Positions 28,201-36,908 of a DNA stretch of 64,000 bases are shown here, piece after piece. The position numbers and the translations under genes were made by a program. This DNA comes from an uncultured Eggerthellaceae bacterium (GTDB lineage Bacteria > Actinomycetota > Coriobacteriia > Coriobacteriales > Eggerthellaceae): positions 248,001-312,000 of the forward strand of contig CAJUQH010000001.1 in the NCBI GenBank assembly GCA_910588095.1, read 5' to 3'. Numbering within the stretch: position 1 is the stretch's first letter; each line of letters opens with the position of its first letter. The notes beneath the pieces are model-generated. The model saw nothing but the letters and a program-made list of their open reading frames with translations, did not search any database and had not been told where the DNA came from.

Positions 28201-29753
28201 GCACCTCGGCTCGCAATTGGGACAAGGACACGACGAGCACCCAGACTCTCTACGCCCAATGGTTCATGGGCTCGGCAACGTTCCATGCCAACGCAGACGG
28301 TGAGACCGGCGGCGGCCTCTACTTCCACACCTACTATGATGGCCAGAGCCATCCGATCGAGAGCTTGCAAGGCGGTTCTTCCCATCAGGTCACATGGGCA
28401 GGCAGTACTTGCGTTTTCGATTCAGGCTCTGGGCAGGTAGGTGGCTCCTTCGCCGTTCACTATTACCCGGCGACCAATAGTCCGCTGTATTGGTTCGCGG
28501 CGAGGAGGACAGGCTACGTGCAGACGGCTTGGGAGGGCACGAGCCCGGACGGCAAGCAAACGATACTGATCGACACGAAGAACAGGGGGCCTATCAAAGA
28601 CGGCTGGACCTATACGGCGAAATGGGTGGCGAAGTCCTATGATGTGTCCTTTAATGCATGCGGGGGCACTATCCAGGGCGCGGCCTCATGGTCTCCGAGC
28701 CCGAAGATCGCCTATGAATCTGATGCTTGGAAGTCGGTCAGCGTGCCGCAAAGGACAGGTCATGCCTTTCTGGGATGGTTCACTGCGCCAGAGGGTGGCA
28801 CGCAGGTCTACGATGCTAACGGGAATGCTATGGCGAATACGGCCTACTGGGATAGCGCCAGCCGCTGGTGCTACGACACGGATGAGAAAGTGACTCTCTA
28901 CGCCCAATGGTTCATGGGCTCGGCAACGTTCCATGCCAACGCAGACGGTGAGACCGGTGGCGGCCTCTACTTCTATACATATTACGATAAAGGGCTTCAT
29001 CCTATCGAAGGCTTGCAGGACGTCTCTTCCCATGCGGTCACATGGCCGGACAGCAATCGCACTACCATATTCGGCTCAAAGCCCGAGGGCGCTGGCGGCC
29101 CCTTCGCAGTTCATTATTTCCCGAATGCCGATAGCCCGCTTTGCTTGTTCGTGGCGAAGAGGACAGGCTACGTGCAGACGGCTTGGGAAGGCGTGAGCCC
29201 AGACGGCGAGCAGGTTACGATCGACAAGGAGAGAGGGCTCATCCGGGATGGCTGGACCTATACGGCGAAGTGGACGCCGGTGCTTTCCGCTGACGTGCCC
29301 ATAGCTGTGACGGCTGAGGTGGACCTGCTCGGCATCGAGGACCAGGTGCCGGCATCGGGCTACATCGAGTCGAGGTGCGGTGCCCCGCTTGCGGTTAAGC
29401 AGGTGAGCTTCACGGCCCTTGCGGGGGCAGCCGAGCTGTTCGGCGAGGCCAACACGGCAAGCGTGTCGCTGCAGGCCCTCGCCCTCGAAGGCGATGCCAG
29501 CTGGGATGCGAGCGCGCCCACCTTCTCGTTCCCGCTGAGCGCCAGCGCCGCCGAGGCCGACCCTTCCAAGCTTGCGGCTTTCCGCATGGGCGCCTACGAG
29601 GAGCGCATACCCATAAGCTATCGCTTCGCCATGCCTGAAGACGTGCTGGCTGCCATCGATCCGGCTCGCTTCGAGGGCACCACCACGCCAGTGTGCTCAG
29701 TGGCGTACACCGTGGCGCTGGCGCAACCAACATCCGATTTTCAGGAGAGCTAA
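25269..29753 (+). CDS. Giant secreted surface protein with leucine-rich and Listeria-Bacteroides repeats
   Basis: A 1494-aa protein with an N-terminal signal peptide (core about residues 12-33, SSAFAEGEG). It has a BspA-like leucine-rich region at about 125-330 (SIASYAFYLSG, VTLPASVSDVDDRAF) and a unique AT-richer segment at about 340-640. Four to six InlB/Flg_new-type beta modules follow at about 540-1340 (FGGWYDTP, LYARW, LFKGWYDEP). It ends in a non-repetitive C-terminal domain. No LPXTG or C-terminal TM is visible, so it may be released or held by another factor. Two modules are recent duplicates at DNA level. SD GGAAGGAG precedes the ATG. Adhesion is inferred. Confidence 0.87.
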   Translation: MRAPAVSLVRKLTLAAVVGLLACSLMPLSSAFAEGEGEAGPAADSPQEVSAEQVDEGSGVAPMLASGLVGSPSSFVSADVALDGEPVIGSFTVDGLTFAVTEGSDVELVGVSPGWQQVTNSREGDGSTFAVPETVTYENIDYTLTSIASYAFYLSGVSDVTLPASVSDVDDRAFRSSDVASVTVAEGNPTYSSFDGALYDAEHLSLLLIPEGKQGAVLLPKTAESAAPSVFSHCPLVTQVSVEEGSAAFASENGLLYDASLTTLLRVPAGATDITIRDGCTTIAAGAMEACASLATIAAPASVISISPYLFEQEPETIMAPVAVYAITADDSIVEAKHDQLSSTISLNLSSQTLPRVEPSAIAVSVADSDAGSLWESRGVAVRDISEAQEAPSLSAESLGQAASYDAASNFTLYIHAPTDIWRQSVSVTGGDGGPAQKLPTPYKPSLIPNTSNPGIENRGVYWNEACTTLYVYGEGAEGNDPGKALFYKIGTSPDLMGVTSPPLFTGITSQGERDCYVAKQGGDGWNSGQLSKYKRVDVYLNWPNKKFTYELNGGSFDNSSANHPETVNYSTFCSNSDMVLSTPKNPGHTFEGWEVSSNDDTVYLDTVDLSTADSTGSVVNDGRRHKSLTLNKTCALVNLTFDAGWRAKSCTVTFNLNGGSGIKPANKVATYGEVMPNLGVSSNPEKTNYTFGGWYDTPNSSGGTKYYNADGTSVHEWDKDTTSTTTLYARWRCMVTFDRGPANNGTASRLVDQGSTVGNITCPTLSDWSFEGYTDDFGQSSWLYVNRSGEQATRTVDTDTTLYANWVREVTLDVNAEDAAAGNLSKLNACIGRPLGQVCIQVSSSNQDYPIRSLFTQGPSNVENWKPTRTGYTFQGYYDTDADTGGTCYISADGTSKLVTSSIPTTLYARWVPKSCTVTFDLNGSTDTLNKPTDGTAIYGKAMPTLSTTANPTRSGFLFKGWYDEPTGGTKYYDTNRTSARNWDKDTTSTQTLYAQWFMGSATFHANADGETGGGLYFHTYYDGQSHPIESLQGGSSHQVTWAGSTCVFDSGSGQVGGSFAVHYYPATNSPLYWFAARRTGYVQTAWEGTSPDGKQTILIDTKNRGPIKDGWTYTAKWVAKSYDVSFNACGGTIQGAASWSPSPKIAYESDAWKSVSVPQRTGHAFLGWFTAPEGGTQVYDANGNAMANTAYWDSASRWCYDTDEKVTLYAQWFMGSATFHANADGETGGGLYFYTYYDKGLHPIEGLQDVSSHAVTWPDSNRTTIFGSKPEGAGGPFAVHYFPNADSPLCLFVAKRTGYVQTAWEGVSPDGEQVTIDKERGLIRDGWTYTAKWTPVLSADVPIAVTAEVDLLGIEDQVPASGYIESRCGAPLAVKQVSFTALAGAAELFGEANTASVSLQALALEGDASWDASAPTFSFPLSASAAEADPSKLAAFRMGAYEERIPISYRFAMPEDVLAAIDPARFEGTTTPVCSVAYTVALAQPTSDFQES
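28244..28325 (+). repeat. 82-bp direct repeat, copy 1
   Basis: Nearly identical (one mismatch) to 28892-28973, 648 bp downstream, exactly 216 codons. It encodes the same LYAQWFMGSATFHANADG module in the surface protein. Confidence 0.85.
28892..28973 (+). repeat. 82-bp direct repeat, copy 2
   Basis: Second copy of the 28244-28325 repeat, in frame. Similarity continues more weakly over the rest of the module to about 29275. Confidence 0.85.
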
Positions 29754-29772
29754 GGCAGCGAAGAACGTACGA

Positions 29773-29810
29773 AGCGCCCGAGGTAGGTGATGACTCACCG
29801 TTCGGGCGCT
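29773..29810 (+). terminator. Terminator after the giant surface protein
   Basis: Outer stem AGCGCCCGA/TCGGGCGCT (29773-29781 / 29802-29810) with inner GGTGA/TCACC (29786-29790 / 29795-29799). The tail CTCATACTAT is only weakly T-rich. It may serve both converging genes. Confidence 0.7.
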
Positions 29811-29837
29811 CTCATACTATGGATAGTAAAAGGCACG

Positions 29838-30287
29838 CTACTTGATGTCGAGCATATCAGCATGACGCGTTATGAAGATGAGGCGTTCGATTCCTTTAAC
29901 GCGCCCATTGCAACACGCATGTAGTTCGCGTTCGATAGCGGCATCGGGCACCTGCCTCATCCTTCTGGAATCGAAGACGATATAGGGGCTCTGATGCGCG
30001 GCCTTTCGCACATTTCGTTCGACAGCTTTTATATTGGCTCCATTTGGCGCTTTAAGCTCCCATAAGAAACCGTCAATGAGCACGTCTGGGGACGATGTGA
30101 AGTCGCGTTCATCTTTGCGTGCGAATCTTACGCTCTTGCCTGCCGCAACGAGGGCCTGAGCCGTTTTTGTCCCATGCGGCCAAACGTTGGCCCCGCTCTC
30201 TATTTCAATATGTGGAGCGAGTTTGGGAGTCTTTGCGGCTCTTTCTGGATTTCGTGGTTGGTTAGAGTATCGAGCTCGTCTTGTCAT
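29838..30287 (-). CDS. CdiA C-terminal-like nuclease (orphan toxin domain)
   Basis: A 149-aa protein resembling the tRNase-type CdiA-CT domain found both on contact-dependent inhibition toxins and alone. The PD-(D/E)xK-like core is visible: SSPDVLIDGFLWELKAP near residues 68-84, then QSPYIVFDSRR. The Asp and the Glu-x-Lys pair are intact. It has no signal peptide, no CdiA body and no obvious immunity gene. It starts back to back with higBA, and its ATG falls inside the higB -35 region, so the two transcription units share a control region. No SD is seen, so a leaderless mRNA is possible. Confidence 0.72.
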   Translation of the reverse strand: MTRRARYSNQPRNPERAAKTPKLAPHIEIESGANVWPHGTKTAQALVAAGKSVRFARKDERDFTSSPDVLIDGFLWELKAPNGANIKAVERNVRKAAHQSPYIVFDSRRMRQVPDAAIERELHACCNGRVKGIERLIFITRHADMLDIK

Positions 30288-30315
30288 TGTAAATAGTAAC
30301 GTGACAGATTACAAT
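30286..30315 (+). promoter_or_regulatory. higBA promoter overlapping a palindromic operator
   Basis: -35 TTGTAA (30287-30292), 17-bp spacer, -10 TACAAT (30310-30315). A perfect inverted repeat ATTGTAA/TTACAAT (30286-30292 and 30309-30315) coincides with both boxes, as expected for autorepression by the HigA antitoxin. The 5' end of the divergent nuclease gene overlaps it. Confidence 0.75.
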
Positions 30316-30341
30316 AGAAGCAAGAAACTGAAGGGCGCGCC

Positions 30342-30623
30342 ATGATAAAGACATTTCGAGACAAGCATACCGAGGAGCTGTTCTGCGATGGCTGCTCTCG
30401 GAAAGTGCCGCCTGAGCTGGTCGCAAGAGCCCTAAGGAAGCTGGATATGGTGGACAATGCCTATCTGCTGAGTGACCTTCGCGTGCCTCCCAGCAATCGT
30501 TTGCATGGGCTTTCTGGCAATCGGGCGGGTCAGCATTCGATTTCGATCAACGGCCAATGGCGCATCTGCTTCCGGTTCGAGGAGCACGATGCCTTCGATG
30601 TTGAGATATGCGACTACCACTAA
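30342..30623 (+). CDS. higB: HigB-type RelE-family toxin
   Basis: A 93-aa ribosome-dependent mRNA interferase of the HigB group. Conserved elements are seen: PPSNRLHGLSGNRAGQHSISINGQWRICFRF and the final DYH, whose His is typical of the catalytic patch, with the basic residues present. Toxin-before-antitoxin order matches higBA systems. The antitoxin starts 11 bp downstream. Confidence 0.9.
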   Translation: MIKTFRDKHTEELFCDGCSRKVPPELVARALRKLDMVDNAYLLSDLRVPPSNRLHGLSGNRAGQHSISINGQWRICFRFEEHDAFDVEICDYH

Positions 30624-30634
30624 GCGAGGTCATG

Positions 30635-30973
30635 ATGGGAAGCAAGAGCACAGAAGTGAAGGATATGCTGCTAGTCGCGCGCAAGCCCACCCATCCGGGT
30701 GAGATGCTGGCCGAGGAGTTCCTGCCGGACTTCGGCTTGTCGGTGGCTCAGCTGGCGGCACGTTTGGGTGTGTCGCGCCAAAGCGTCAACGAGCTTGTGC
30801 GGGCGCGGCGGGCAGTCAGCCCCGAAATGGCGCTTAGGTTGGCGCGCGTGTTCGGCACGACGCCGCACTACTGGTTGAATATGCAGCGCAACATAGACCT
30901 ATGGGATTCCCTCGACTTGCATGCCGAGGAGATAGGGGCGCTCGAACCCATCCCGATGGCTGCGGTAGGGTAG
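30635..30973 (+). CDS. higA: HigA-type antitoxin
   Basis: A 112-aa HTH/XRE antitoxin. THPGEMLAEEFLPDFGLSV and the helix-turn-helix QLAARLGVSRQSVNEL are classic HigA. It neutralises HigB and represses the promoter. Start 30635 (second of two adjacent ATGs) is best spaced from GAGG (30626-30629); 30632 is possible. The tail of about 15 residues looks variable. Confidence 0.9.
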   Translation: MGSKSTEVKDMLLVARKPTHPGEMLAEEFLPDFGLSVAQLAARLGVSRQSVNELVRARRAVSPEMALRLARVFGTTPHYWLNMQRNIDLWDSLDLHAEEIGALEPIPMAAVG

Positions 30974-31047
30974 GCGCGTCGCGCACGGCCCTTGTGCGGC
31001 TTGTGGGGCGAGGTTGCAGTGGTTCGGCTATCGGCCGCTTGAAACCC

Positions 31048-31509
31048 CTACGCAGTGCGCAGCTTCTTCAGCAGCGCCCAAGCCTTCTGCTTCTGGTCGG
31101 CATCGGCCAGCATGGCCTCGAAGCTGCGGAAGGCGGCCACGGTGCGGCCCTTCACGCGCGTTGCGGCATCCAGCGGCAGCTCGCAGCGGTAGGCTTGCCC
31201 GAACAGCCCAGCGGCGCCTTCGTCGAGCACTGCGACTGCCAGGGGGTCCAGCCCCTCGGTGATGGCGCCAACCTCCTCGGGCCCTAGCTGCACCTCGTTG
31301 GCGGCTGGCACGAGCCACGCGCATGCGCCCGCGTTGAAGCCGAGCTGTCGCGCCGAGCCCCCGACGGCGGCACGCGCCGCTTCCGACGGGGCCGCAGTCG
31401 CCACCGCCAGCAGCGTCGCCTCCGGCGTCCCCTGCACGAAATCGCCGTAAGCGGCCAGCACGCTTTCCGCGTTCACCTCGTACATGTTACTGTTCGCGGA
31501 TTCGTTCAC
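31048..31509 (-). CDS. Conserved hypothetical protein near nikR
   Basis: A 153-aa soluble protein, Ala-rich, with two cysteines (GACAWL, YRCEL). The family is not recognised. The GTG start at 31509 has AAGGA upstream. It is divergent from the nikR operon and shares a palindrome-bearing promoter region with it, suggesting common control, possibly by nickel. Confidence 0.65.
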   Translation of the reverse strand: MNESANSNMYEVNAESVLAAYGDFVQGTPEATLLAVATAAPSEAARAAVGGSARQLGFNAGACAWLVPAANEVQLGPEEVGAITEGLDPLAVAVLDEGAAGLFGQAYRCELPLDAATRVKGRTVAAFRSFEAMLADADQKQKAWALLKKLRTA

Positions 31510-31548
31510 ACCGTTCCTTGCATTCAGCGTCGTTCCCGTTTAAAAAAG

Positions 31549-31565
31549 AGGATAGCAAATTATCC
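31549..31565. promoter_or_regulatory. Divergent promoter region with palindrome between the unknown gene and nikR operon
   Basis: GGATA-GCAAAT-TATCC (31550-31565) is an inverted repeat. On the minus strand it contains an extended -10, TGC-TATCCT (complement of 31549-31557), for the 31509 gene. It does not match the canonical NikR site, so the regulator is unknown. Confidence 0.4.
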
Positions 31566-31597
31566 AGCATGCCCGCGAGTTTTCAGGGAGGCCCGAA

Positions 31598-31852
31598 ATG
31601 TGCACCAACGGAGTAAACACCGGCCAGCTCGAGCTTATGATAGAGCAGGTCGACGACCATATTAAGCTCGAGCGCCGCTGGGCCCACAACCTGGCCCACA
31701 CCGCCGAGGACGCCGGCTTCGCCACGGTGGGCGCCAAGCTCCACGCGGCCCAGACGCTGCTCGACGACGTGCGTGCCCTGCTCGACGAGGCGAAGGACGC
31801 CATCGAGGATGACGCCGCCGACGCGCCGGGCGTCACCGTGAACCTGGTCTAG
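31598..31852 (+). CDS. Small helical protein in nikR operon
   Basis: An 84-aa, mostly helical, acidic protein with four His residues (DDHIKLE, AHNLAHTAED, KLHAAQ). The strong SD GGGAGG precedes the ATG. It is 15 bp before nikR and surely cotranscribed. The family is not recognised. A metal-handling role is only suggested by context. Confidence 0.7.
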   Translation: MCTNGVNTGQLELMIEQVDDHIKLERRWAHNLAHTAEDAGFATVGAKLHAAQTLLDDVRALLDEAKDAIEDDAADAPGVTVNLV

Positions 31853-31867
31853 CCGCAGCGGCGCATC

Positions 31868-32290
31868 ATGGCGAACGACCTCATGCGGTTCTCGGTGGCC
31901 ATGCCCGAGGACTTGCTCATGCGCTTCGACCGGCTGGTGGCGCGGCGCGGCCTAGCCAAGAACCGCAGCGAAGTGGTGCGCGACCTGGTGCGCGACGCCC
32001 TCATCGAAGACGAATGCTCCATGCCCGGCACCGTGGTCATGGGCACGCTCACCATCGTCTACGACCACCACGCCAGCGACCTGCAGGAGAAGCTGCACAC
32101 CATTCAGCACGACTACTTCCAGAACATCGTGTCCAGCATGCACGTGCACGTCGACTCGCATATGTGCCTCGAGGTCATCGTGCTGCAGGGCGAAACGGGC
32201 CTCGTGCAGGACGTCTCGAACCTCATCTTGGGCACCAAGGGCGTGCAGAACGGCCACCTGGTGCTCACCACCACCGGCACCACTATATAA
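31868..32290 (+). CDS. nikR: Nickel-responsive regulator NikR
   Basis: A 140-aa ribbon-helix-helix repressor with ACT-like metal domain. The N-terminal RHH is MRFSVAMPEDLLMRFD. High-affinity Ni(II) ligands by position are His 81, His 92, His 94 (MHVHVD) and Cys 100 (MCLEV), with the same spacing as E. coli H76/H87/H89/C95. It controls nickel uptake or hydrogenase genes. It is followed 64 bp later by hypE, which fits coordination of nickel supply with [NiFe]-hydrogenase maturation. Confidence 0.93.
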   Translation: MANDLMRFSVAMPEDLLMRFDRLVARRGLAKNRSEVVRDLVRDALIEDECSMPGTVVMGTLTIVYDHHASDLQEKLHTIQHDYFQNIVSSMHVHVDSHMCLEVIVLQGETGLVQDVSNLILGTKGVQNGHLVLTTTGTTI

Positions 32291-32354
32291 AGGTACGCAC
32301 GAAGGCTTCGCGGCGGCAAGGACGACCCGCGGGCAGCCGAAGTTGGAGGGATCA

Positions 32355-33383
32355 ATGCCACAGAACGACACCGTCATGCTCGGCCACGGCAGCGGCGGCT
32401 CCATGATGAAGCGCATCATCGACGAGGTGTTCCTGGCCGCCTATGGTTCTGACGAGCTGCTGCGCGGCGACGACGCTGCGGTGCTGCCCGCCCCGACGGC
32501 AGGGGAGCGCCTGGCGTTCTCCACCGACAGCTTCGTGGTCACGCCGCACTTCTTCCCCGGCGGTGACATCGGCCGGCTGGCCATATGCGGCACGGTGAAC
32601 GATGTGGCCACTTCGGGCGCGCGGCCGCTCTACCTCAGCTGCGGCTTCGTGCTGGAGGAGGGCTTCCCCCTGGACGACCTGCGCCGCATCTGCGCTTCGA
32701 TGGCCGAATGCGCGGCGGAGGCAGGGGTGAAGCTGGTCACGGGCGATACGAAGGTGGTCAATCGCGGCCATGGCGACGGCATCTACATCAACACGAGCGG
32801 CATCGGCGTGGTGCCGGCTGGCGTCGAGCTGGGGGGCGCCCAGTGCCGCCCTGGCGATGCCGTGCTGGTCACCGGCACGCTGGGCGACCACGGCATAACC
32901 ATCATGAGCTGCCGCGAGGGGCTGGGCTTCTCGGCCGCCATCGAAAGCGATGCCGCGCCGTTGAACCATCTCATAGCCGATGTGCTGGCGGCCGCGCCCG
33001 GCACCCGGTGCTTCCGCGACCCCACCCGCGGCGGCCTGGCCTCCACGCTGAACGAGCTGGCCGACCAGGCTCAGGCTGACATTATGGTGGACGAGGAAGC
33101 CGTGCCCGTGAAGGATGCCGTGCGCGGCGCGTGCGACATGCTGGGCTACGATGTTTTGCAGGTGGCCAACGAGGGCAAGATGGTGTGCGTGGTGGCGGCC
33201 GACCAAGCCGAGGCGGCGCTCGCGGCCATGCGCGCGAACCTGTACGGGCGCGATGCGGCCATCATCGGCCAAGTGGCCGAGGCCGACTTGGCGCGCGGCC
33301 CCAAGGTGCTGCTGCGCACGGCGTTCGGCTCCACACGCATCCTGGACATGCTCGTAGGCGAGCAGCTTCCGCGCATCTGCTAA
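32355..33383 (+). CDS. hypE: Hydrogenase maturation factor HypE
   Basis: A 342-aa PurM/AIRS-family enzyme. It dehydrates the carbamoyl placed by HypF on its C-terminal Cys to thiocyanate, the CN source for the [NiFe] active site. The diagnostic tail PRIC is present. The N-terminal LGHGSGGSMM and RGDDAAV elements are also seen. ATG 32355 follows GGAGGG; an upstream in-frame TTG overlaps that SD. No other hyp genes are in the window. Confidence 0.95.
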   Translation: MPQNDTVMLGHGSGGSMMKRIIDEVFLAAYGSDELLRGDDAAVLPAPTAGERLAFSTDSFVVTPHFFPGGDIGRLAICGTVNDVATSGARPLYLSCGFVLEEGFPLDDLRRICASMAECAAEAGVKLVTGDTKVVNRGHGDGIYINTSGIGVVPAGVELGGAQCRPGDAVLVTGTLGDHGITIMSCREGLGFSAAIESDAAPLNHLIADVLAAAPGTRCFRDPTRGGLASTLNELADQAQADIMVDEEAVPVKDAVRGACDMLGYDVLQVANEGKMVCVVAADQAEAALAAMRANLYGRDAAIIGQVAEADLARGPKVLLRTAFGSTRILDMLVGEQLPRIC

Positions 33384-33466
33384 GCGTCTGAACAGGTGTT
33401 TTGTGGCATGTGCCCGTGGGGCGCGGCATGTTGCCGTACCGTCATCTAAAAAAAGCCTATTCCCGC

Positions 33467-33494
33467 TTGCAACAGGGGGAAATCATGGTATCTT
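33467..33494 (+). promoter_or_regulatory. Putative promoter of the ferredoxin gene
   Basis: TTGCAA (33467-33472), 16-bp spacer, TATCTT (33489-33494), about 75 bp before the ATG. Confidence 0.5.
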
Positions 33495-33569
33495 CTCGCT
33501 GAAACGTATTGAGGGGGCGGCCTACTAAGCTCCTTCGACGAGAGGAAGCTTTCCGGAGAGGAGTAACTC

Positions 33570-33758
33570 ATGCCACATCCCGTTATCGAAGCTGACGAGT
33601 GCATCGGCTGCGGCATTTGCGTTGACGCGTGCCCCCAGGAGGTGCTCGAGGTGGTCAACGGCGTTGCCGAGGCCGTCAACGAGGAAGCCTGCATCGCCTG
33701 CGGCGATTGCGTTGAGGAGTGCCCCATGGGCGCCATTCCGGAGGTCGTCGAGGACTAA
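33570..33758 (+). CDS. 2[4Fe-4S] ferredoxin
   Basis: A 62-aa clostridial-type ferredoxin with two complete CxxCxxCxxxCP clusters (CIGCGICVDACP and CIACGDCVEECP). It is a low-potential electron carrier in the cytoplasm, possibly serving hydrogenase or other redox enzymes. GGAGAGGAG precedes the ATG. It is a single gene with its own terminator. Confidence 0.95.
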   Translation: MPHPVIEADECIGCGICVDACPQEVLEVVNGVAEAVNEEACIACGDCVEECPMGAIPEVVED

Positions 33759-33822
33759 GCGCCTCGGCCGCTCAAGCGGGCCGCGCGGCTTTGCCGCTGG
33801 CCTGCACCATAGATGAACAAGG

Positions 33823-33850
33823 AGCGCTGCCGCAAGGCGGCGCTTTTCTT
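33823..33850 (+). terminator. Terminator after ferredoxin
   Basis: Stem AGCGCTGCC/GGCGGCGCT (33823-33831 / 33836-33844, one G-T pair) with loop GCAA, followed by TTTCTT. Confidence 0.85.
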
Positions 33851-34054
33851 GTGCCCGGATCCCTTTTTGCGACGCTTCCGCCTATATGACGCCCCGCGAT
33901 TATATTAGAGAGAAATTGGGGCGAGAAGCCTGGCTTGCCCTCCCTTGCGGCGCCTGCGCGCGCCACGTATCGCGGCGTCAACGGATTGCTTGGCCTGCCG
34001 TAACAGCGCCCCGCTGCTGATCTTCTGTGGAGGAAATGTGGGTATAGTGGCGGC

Positions 34055-34073
34055 TAGTGAACTGATTTCACTA
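34055..34073 (+). promoter_or_regulatory. Inverted repeat upstream of the dnaK promoter
   Basis: TAGTGAA-CTGAT-TTCACTA, a perfect 7-bp inverted repeat 17 bp upstream of the -35 box. It does not match HAIR (CTTGAGT-N7-ACTCAAG) or CIRCE. It is a candidate heat-shock operator for HspR or another factor. Confidence 0.5.
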
Positions 34074-34090
34074 ATAGCTTCTAAGGAAAC

Positions 34091-34119
34091 TTGACAATAG
34101 AACACTTAGATAATATAGT
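34091..34119 (+). promoter_or_regulatory. dnaK operon promoter
   Basis: Consensus -35 TTGACA (34091-34096), 17-bp spacer, -10 TATAGT (34114-34119), about 70 bp before the dnaK ATG. A housekeeping-type promoter, consistent with repressor-controlled heat shock. Confidence 0.8.
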
Positions 34120-34186
34120 GACAATCGCAAAACTAACATGCCACTCAAACTATGAGCAAAACCCATTGAAAGCGAGGGAACGTAAC

Positions 34187-36097
<1,911 letters not shown>

Positions 36098-36102
36098 ACC
36101 TC

Positions 36103-36843
36103 ATGGCTCAGTCTGAGAAAGACAAGGTCACAGGCGCTTCCGCTACGAACGATAACCCGGGTGTGGGCGCGTCGACTGCTTCCGCGGCCCACGCCACCCC
36201 TGAAGGCAGCGAGGCGGCCGGTTCGCCGGCCGCTGCTGCCGATGTCCAAGACGCCAAGGCCGACAAACTCGAAGCCGACGCGGCTGAGTACGAGCTCGAC
36301 GCCGAGCTGGCCGACGAGGCTGGCTTCGGGGCCGAGAGCGCCTTCGACGAACGGGAGGCGGTTGCAGCGGCGCAAGCCGAAGTGGCCGAATGGAAAGACA
36401 AGTACATGCGCCTGCATGCGGAATGGGACACCTACCGCCGGCGCACGAACGAGCAGCGCGCGGCCGAGAAGGTGCGTGCCACCGAGAAGCTGGTGACCAA
36501 CCTGCTGCCCGTGCTCGACGACTTCGAGCGCACCATCGACTACGCCCAGAAAAACGGCGAGGAAGGCCTGCTCGGCGGCGTGGAGGCGGTGCACACCAAG
36601 CTCGTCGACGCCCTGCGCAAAGACGGCGTTGAGGTCATCAACCCCGAAGGCCAGGCGTTCGACGCCCTGGAGGCCCAGGCGGTCTCCACCGTGGACGACG
36701 CTACGGTGCCCGACGAGACTGTGGCCCAGGTGTATCAGCTGGGCTACCGCATGGGCGAGAAGGTGCTGCGGCCGGCCATGGTGACCGTCACCACCGGCGG
36801 CCCGAAGCGCCCACCGGAACCAGAAGATTCCGGGGATGAGTAA
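36103..36843 (+). CDS. grpE: Nucleotide exchange factor GrpE
   Basis: A 246-aa DnaK co-chaperone that releases ADP. An unusually long, acidic and Ala-rich N-terminus (about 95 residues) precedes the coiled coil and the conserved AEWDTYRRRTNEQ and head domain (LVTNLLPVLDDFERTI; VYQLGYRMGEKVLRPAMV). It starts 5 bp after dnaK. Longer than typical GrpE (about 190-200 aa) because of the N-terminal tail. Confidence 0.95.
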   Translation: MAQSEKDKVTGASATNDNPGVGASTASAAHATPEGSEAAGSPAAAADVQDAKADKLEADAAEYELDAELADEAGFGAESAFDEREAVAAAQAEVAEWKDKYMRLHAEWDTYRRRTNEQRAAEKVRATEKLVTNLLPVLDDFERTIDYAQKNGEEGLLGGVEAVHTKLVDALRKDGVEVINPEGQAFDALEAQAVSTVDDATVPDETVAQVYQLGYRMGEKVLRPAMVTVTTGGPKRPPEPEDSGDE

Positions 36844-36853
36844 GATGAGTTCA

Positions 36854-36886
36854 GGGGCGGCTTCCTTCAAGGCCGCCCTTGTGTTT
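36854..36886 (+). terminator. Intra-operon terminator-like hairpin between grpE and dnaJ
   Basis: GGGCGGC/GCCGCCC stem (36855-36861 / 36872-36878) with a 10-nt loop, followed by TTGTGTTTG. It probably attenuates transcription so that dnaJ-hspR-clpB are made at a lower level than dnaK-grpE, or it shapes an mRNA processing end. Confidence 0.65.
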
Positions 36887-36908
36887 GATAGGCGAGGAGG
36901 TGTGATGC

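Noticed and set aside
34021..34186. CIRCE or HAIR element at dnaK
   Set aside because: Neither TTAGCACTC-N9-GAGTGCTAA nor CTTGAGT-N7-ACTCAAG is present; only the unrelated TAGTGAA palindrome.
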